DNA of 17,903 bases, from assembly GCA_910579495.1 (NCBI GenBank), contig CAJTVD010000076.1, forward strand, positions 1 to 17,903. Direction: 5' to 3'. Made by a program: the position numbers and the translations under genes. Shown piece by piece: positions 14,273 through 17,903 of the stretch; position 1 is the first letter of the stretch, and every line of letters begins with the position of its first letter. The notes under the pieces were generated by a model. It made no database searches. It saw nothing but the letters and a program-made list of their open reading frames with translations, and was not told the DNA's origin. The stretch is from an uncultured Lachnospiraceae bacterium (GTDB taxonomy: Bacteria; Bacillota; Clostridia; Lachnospirales; Lachnospiraceae).

Positions 14273-14991
14273 ATCTTAAAATAAGTTTCCTGTATAATGT
14301 TTTTGGTGTAAGCGCTGATTTTACGCTGGTCTTCCTTTGGCAGGTTCTTTATGTAGATGGGCTTGCCATAGTGCAAGATTACCTGCGTCTTTTTGATTTT
14401 CGGAAGATGGTCTTCAAAGATATCCCCGGAGTTATAGATGGTCATAGGGATGATGGGGCATCCTGTTTTGGCGGCAATTTTAAAGCTCCCGTCATGAAAT
14501 TCCATAAAGGTGTGGTTGGCCTTATTCCTGGTCCCTTCCGGGAAGATGCAGATGGAAATGCCGGACTTTACCTGGTCAATGGCAGTTAATATGATTTTAA
14601 GCCCCTGCTTGATATCGTTCCTGTCAAGGAACAGGCAGTGGAGGTTCCGCATCCAGTTTACCAGAAGGGGCCATTTGAGCATTTCCTTTTTGGCAATATA
14701 ACCAGTAGGCCGGGGGACACGCACATAGGTGATCAAAATGTCAAAATAGCTTCTGTGGTTCCCGATATAGAGGACCGGCTCATCCTTTGGCACGTTTTCC
14801 TCCCCCTGTATTATGACCTGGGTCCCTGCAAGGAACAGGCATACACGGAAAGCCCATTTTACAATGGCAAGGGAGCTTTTGCTTTTTAATTCCATGTTGT
14901 ATTTTCCGATAATCCATTCAGCCACCAGAAGGGGAATGCTTAAAACCAGAAATAAAATCACGAAGGCGGCTACTAAAATAATGCGAATCAT
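14251..14991 (-). CDS. plsC: 1-acyl-sn-glycerol-3-phosphate acyltransferase
   Basis: The 246-residue membrane-associated enzyme makes phosphatidic acid from lysophosphatidic acid. The catalytic HX4D motif is NHRSYFD (His79, Asp84) and the acyl-acceptor motif FPEGTR is at 150-155. One N-terminal membrane helix spans about 4-28. Size is normal for the family. It starts at the minus-strand ATG 14989-14991, with GGAAG nine bases upstream, and has its own promoter at 15030-15058. It is convergent with murF and divergent from the GT2 gene. Other lysophospholipid acyltransferases share these motifs, so the exact acceptor is inferred. Confidence 0.9.
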   Translation of the reverse strand: MIRIILVAAFVILFLVLSIPLLVAEWIIGKYNMELKSKSSLAIVKWAFRVCLFLAGTQVIIQGEENVPKDEPVLYIGNHRSYFDILITYVRVPRPTGYIAKKEMLKWPLLVNWMRNLHCLFLDRNDIKQGLKIILTAIDQVKSGISICIFPEGTRNKANHTFMEFHDGSFKIAAKTGCPIIPMTIYNSGDIFEDHLPKIKKTQVILHYGKPIYIKNLPKEDQRKISAYTKNIIQETYFKIKEEAGF

Positions 14992-15029
14992 AATGTTATA
15001 CTTCCTTTTCAGTATTTTTAAGCATTATC

Positions 15030-15058
15030 AGTATAAGGGATGGGATGGTTTTTGGCAA
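15030..15058 (-). promoter_or_regulatory. Sigma-A-type promoter of plsC
   Basis: On the minus strand, TTGCCA (15058-15053) and TATACT (15035-15030) are separated by exactly 17 bases. The predicted start lies about 30 bases before the plsC ATG. Confidence 0.7.
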
Positions 15059-15087
15059 TAGGGATATGGGAATGACTGTCAAATTTC

Positions 15088-15126
15088 GGAAATGAGTTTC
15101 CATATATCTGGACTTCCCCTGGAAAC
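15088..15126. promoter_or_regulatory. Inverted repeats between divergent promoters
   Basis: GTTTCCA (15096-15102) and TGGAAAC (15120-15126) form a perfect 7-bp inverted repeat with a 17-base spacer. The left arm can alternatively pair with GGAAA at 15088-15092 (hairpin GGAAA-TGAG-TTTCC). The position between the plsC and GT2 promoters suits an operator, but no known regulator site is recognised. Confidence 0.3.
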
Positions 15127-15156
15127 TTTGATAAAATATTACAATATGACCATACT
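15109..15156 (+). promoter_or_regulatory. Candidate promoters for the GT2/GT-C operon
   Basis: Two overlapping options exist, each with a 17-base spacer: TGGACT (15109-15114) with TAAAAT (15132-15137), and TTGATA (15128-15133) with CATACT (15151-15156). Either places the start shortly before the ribosome binding site AAGGAAGG (15173-15180). Confidence 0.45.
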
Positions 15157-15186
15157 ACGATTGGAAGAAGAAAAGGAAGGGTTCCT

Positions 15187-16146
15187 ATGGACAAAATAGC
15201 TGTTTTGATTCCCTGCTATAATGAGGAAAAGACAATTGCCAAGGTAATAGAGGACGCCAAAGCTTCTCTGCCGGAAGCGGTGGTTTATGTGTATAATAAT
15301 AATTCTACAGACCGCACCGCCGAAATTGCCAGGGAGCACGGGGCAGTGCTGCGCAATGAATATCTCCAGGGAAAGGGAAATGTGATCCGGCGTATGTTCC
15401 GGGAGATAGAAGCCCAATGTTATATTATGGTGGATGGGGACGATACCTATCCCATGGAATTTGCACCGGAGATGGTGGACAGGGTTTTGAACCATAATGC
15501 GGATATGGTGGTGGGGGACCGGCTCTCCTCCACCTATTTTGAGGAAAACAAGCGTCCCTTCCATAATATGGGCAATTCCCTGGTGCGTGCCAGCATCAAC
15601 CATCTCTTTGGATGTGAGATCAAGGACATCATGACTGGCTTCCGGGCATTCAGCTACGGCTTTGTGAAAACCTTCCCGGTGCTTTCCAAAGGCTTTGAAA
15701 TTGAGACGGAGATGACCATCCACGGAGTCTACAACCATATGCAGATTGAAAATGTGATTGTGGAGTACAGGGACAGGCCGGAGGGAAGCGTATCCAAGCT
15801 TAATACCTATACTGACGGCTTCCGGGTGCTGGGGACCATTTTCCGGCTCTACCGGGATTATAAACCCTTTGGCTTTTTCAGCATTTTTTCGGTGGTCCTT
15901 TCAGTGGCGGCGGTTTTATTTTTCATCCCGGTATTAATGGAATATCTGGAAACCGGGCTGGTTTTGAAATTCCCCACGCTGATTGTCTGCGGGTTTGTGA
16001 TGATGGCTGCAATCCAGTCTTTTTTTGCAGGGTTAATCCTTTCTAACATGGCAATGAAAAACCGCAGGGACTTTGAGTACCGGCTGACGCTGGTGTGTGA
16101 AAAGGAAAGGAAAAAAAGCGGGCAGGACAAGGGGGAAGAAATTTGA
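15187..16146 (+). CDS. GT2 polyprenyl-phosphate glycosyltransferase (DPM1/YkoT/CsbB type)
   Basis: The 319-residue protein has a cytoplasmic GT-A domain: IPCYNEEKTI near the N-terminus, the metal-binding DGDD at 83-86, and DIMTGFRAF typical of dolichol-phosphate mannose synthase-like enzymes. Two C-terminal membrane helices follow (about 221-250 and 258-285). Such enzymes load a sugar from a nucleotide donor onto undecaprenyl phosphate for later transfer outside the cell. It starts at ATG 15187, six bases after AAGGAAGG. Its stop overlaps the start of the next gene by four bases, and that gene encodes a GT-C-like membrane protein. The pair fits the three-component glycosylation scheme, though no GtcA-like flippase is in the window. 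The sugar and acceptor are unknown. Confidence 0.9.
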   Translation: MDKIAVLIPCYNEEKTIAKVIEDAKASLPEAVVYVYNNNSTDRTAEIAREHGAVLRNEYLQGKGNVIRRMFREIEAQCYIMVDGDDTYPMEFAPEMVDRVLNHNADMVVGDRLSSTYFEENKRPFHNMGNSLVRASINHLFGCEIKDIMTGFRAFSYGFVKTFPVLSKGFEIETEMTIHGVYNHMQIENVIVEYRDRPEGSVSKLNTYTDGFRVLGTIFRLYRDYKPFGFFSIFSVVLSVAAVLFFIPVLMEYLETGLVLKFPTLIVCGFVMMAAIQSFFAGLILSNMAMKNRRDFEYRLTLVCEKERKKSGQDKGEEI

Positions 16147-17876
16147 AAAAGCTGATTTCACATTGGTATCTGTTCCTTGTGCTGGGGTTTTTGCTCTTTG
16201 CAGGGCTGGTGTTTGTGCTGTGCGGTGAAAACAGCATTATTGCGGTCCACGATAATCTGGATCTTTTTATTCCCCAGTACCAGATGATGAAGGATACGGG
16301 AACCTTTTGGGCGCATGGGGTGCAGGCTCCCTTTCTAGGGGGCGTTAGCAGGGATACCCTTCCCTCGGAGTTTTCCCTTTCTACGGTGCTGTATATGGTT
16401 CTTCCGGCTTATCCGGCATATATCGCAGGCTATTTTCTGAAAATCCTCATAGGTATTTTTTCCTGTATCCTCCTGGCAAAAGACTTCCTTGGCAAGGAGG
16501 GCACATATGGACGCTGCCGCCCCCTGGCCTGGGTGCTGGGGCTTGCCTATGGGGCGCTGAATGTATTCCCCGCCTTTGGCATCCCCTTTGCCTCCATTCC
16601 GCTGGTGGTTTTCCTGGTACGCAGAATCTATCAGGATCCCTCCCCCAAATGGTATGGGGCTTTGTTTTTTTATCCCCTGGTTTCTTATTTTTCTTACTTT
16701 GGGTTGTTTATCCTGGGCTATATGGCGGCTGCCCTGCTTTGGATGTGGATAAAGGACAGGAAGTTCCCCTTAAGGCTCCTTCTGGCATTGGCCATTCTGG
16801 CGGCCGGGTATATTGCCTGTGAGTACCGGCTTTTTGGGACCATGCTCTTATCGGATGAAGTGACCATCCGGTCAACCATGGAGGCAGGGAGCTTTACGGC
16901 AGGGGAAATCGGGAAAACCATAGGTGAAGTGTTTGCCAGGGGCATGTTCCATGCGGAGAGCGTGCATACCTTCCTGGTGCTGCCTGTCTGCGTTCTCTAT
17001 TTCCTCTATGTGAATATTACTTACCTAAAGGAAAAGAACGTCAGGGGGATTTTCCATGACCTGTATAACCTGCTGATGCTGGTGCTCCTTTTTAACAGTG
17101 TGGTATATGGGATTTATTATTGGGAAGGGTTCCGGGGGCTGGTGGAGGCTCTTTGCCCGCCCCTTACAGGCTGGCAGTTTAACCGGACGGTGTTTTTTAA
17201 TCCTTTTCTCTGGTATGCGGCATTTTTCCTTGCCCTGAAAGGGCTCTATGGCCAGGGCTGGAAGGGGGGGAGGGTATTGGCAAACCTGCTGGCCCTTGGG
17301 GCGGTGCTGGTGGTAGTGCTGTCAGGAAGCCGTTATAATGACCTGTACCATACCTGCCTTGGCCAGGCTTACCAAGTGGTAAAGGGCAGGCCCATAGAGC
17401 AAATGTCCTTTGGTGAGTTTTATTCGGAGGAACTGTTTGGGATGGCCAAAAAGGATATTGGCTATCAGGGGGAATGGTCTGCCGCCTATGGCTTTTATCC
17501 GGCGGTGCTGGAGTATAATGGGATAGCCACCCTGGACGGTTATCTGGGCTTTTATTCCCAGGCATATAAGGAGGCTTTCAGGAAGGTGATTGCGCCTGCC
17601 CTTTCCCGGGTGCCTGAGAGCCGGGAGTATTTTGATACCTGGGGGGCTAGGGCCTATCTGTATTCCGGCACGGAGGTTTCTATTGTAAACGCTTCCCGGA
17701 ACTATCAGGTAGGGGAACAGGACATCTATATTGATACAGATGCTTTTAAGTCCCTGGGCGGGCAGTATATTTTTTCAAGGGTGCGGCTGTCCAACGCAGA
17801 GGAAGCGGGGCTTAAGGAAGTGGGGGTATATACCCATGAGAGCTCCACATACACGCTTTATGTATACAGGGCATAA
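16143..17876 (+). CDS. GT-C-like multi-pass membrane protein (DUF6044/YkoS-like)
   Basis: The 577-residue protein has about ten or more predicted membrane helices and a soluble C-terminal domain of about 170-180 residues. Between the first two helices lies an acidic loop HDNLDLFIPQY (Asp37, Asp40), the arrangement of the catalytic loop in GT-C glycosyltransferases, which use lipid-linked sugars outside the membrane. It resembles the DUF6044 group, which includes Bacillus YkoS, partner of the GT2 protein YkoT. The start is TTG 16143, inside the stop of the GT2 gene, with GGGGGAAG a few bases upstream, so translation is coupled. It likely transfers the sugar loaded by the GT2 protein to a surface polymer or protein. 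The DUF label is from memory of the family's look and less certain than the GT-C-like nature. Confidence 0.8.
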   Translation: MKKLISHWYLFLVLGFLLFAGLVFVLCGENSIIAVHDNLDLFIPQYQMMKDTGTFWAHGVQAPFLGGVSRDTLPSEFSLSTVLYMVLPAYPAYIAGYFLKILIGIFSCILLAKDFLGKEGTYGRCRPLAWVLGLAYGALNVFPAFGIPFASIPLVVFLVRRIYQDPSPKWYGALFFYPLVSYFSYFGLFILGYMAAALLWMWIKDRKFPLRLLLALAILAAGYIACEYRLFGTMLLSDEVTIRSTMEAGSFTAGEIGKTIGEVFARGMFHAESVHTFLVLPVCVLYFLYVNITYLKEKNVRGIFHDLYNLLMLVLLFNSVVYGIYYWEGFRGLVEALCPPLTGWQFNRTVFFNPFLWYAAFFLALKGLYGQGWKGGRVLANLLALGAVLVVVLSGSRYNDLYHTCLGQAYQVVKGRPIEQMSFGEFYSEELFGMAKKDIGYQGEWSAAYGFYPAVLEYNGIATLDGYLGFYSQAYKEAFRKVIAPALSRVPESREYFDTWGARAYLYSGTEVSIVNASRNYQVGEQDIYIDTDAFKSLGGQYIFSRVRLSNAEEAGLKEVGVYTHESSTYTLYVYRA

Positions 17877-17903
17877 AATGAGGCACCGGCCGGGCAGGTT
17901 GTT
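17877..17903 (+). other. End of window: possible start of a further gene
   Basis: An ATG at 17878 opens a frame to the window edge (eight codons), but no ribosome binding site precedes it. The GC-rich CCGGCCGG could equally be the start of a terminator stem. Nothing firmer can be said. Confidence 0.15.

Overview
This window looks like chromosome from an endospore-forming, Gram-positive Clostridia, most likely a gut-type Lachnospiraceae. The reasons are strong AGGAGG-type ribosome binding sites, a SpoIID/SpoIIQ-like engulfment gene pair, a ddl-murF cell-wall pair, a DUF368 undecaprenyl-phosphate carrier and a GT2/GT-C membrane glycosylation pair. No species can be named from the sequence alone. 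Most genes are moderately GC-rich; the 4.4-5.7 kb segment is visibly AT-richer.

Layout. (1) 72-1901 is a Ro60/Y RNA locus. A strong sigma-A-type promoter drives a small RNA (about 107-253) that folds as a circularly permuted tRNA mimic on a long bulged stem, a YrlA-type bacterial Y RNA. Directly behind it lies the gene for its expected partner, a Ro60/Rsr TROVE protein. An aconitase-superfamily hydratase (1974-4262) follows on the same strand and ends at a hairpin. (2) 4501-5726 is an AT-rich pair: an ImmA/IrrE-type zinc protease and an unrecognised two-transmembrane protein. It is closed by a perfect 12-bp hairpin and followed by two tandem 37-bp repeats. (3) 5885-6730 on the minus strand is a DUF368 (PopT-type) carrier, followed by a 359-base intergenic region. 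(4) 7090-11603 on the plus strand holds an EF-hand-like calcium-binding protein, SpoIID-like and SpoIIQ-like proteins, and an amidohydrolase. Promoters resembling sigma-E and sigma-F/G classes precede the two sporulation genes. Both sporulation proteins appear to lack catalytic residues. Two terminator-like hairpins lie inside the start of the spoIID-like gene. (5) 11770-14230 is ddl-murF, which makes D-Ala-D-Ala and attaches it to the peptidoglycan precursor. (6) 14251-14991 on the minus strand is a PlsC-type acyltransferase, divergent from (7) 15187-17876, a polyprenyl-phosphate GT2 and a GT-C-like DUF6044 membrane protein that overlap by 4 bases.

How the parts fit. Much of the window serves the envelope: lipid carrier recycling (DUF368), precursor synthesis (Ddl, MurF), phospholipid synthesis (PlsC), envelope glycosylation (GT2 plus GT-C) and engulfment (SpoIID/SpoIIQ). 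The Ro60/Y RNA locus is the most distinctive part. The Y RNA appears to double as the 5' leader of its partner's mRNA, which suggests autoregulation, and a metabolic-enzyme-like hydratase sits directly downstream.
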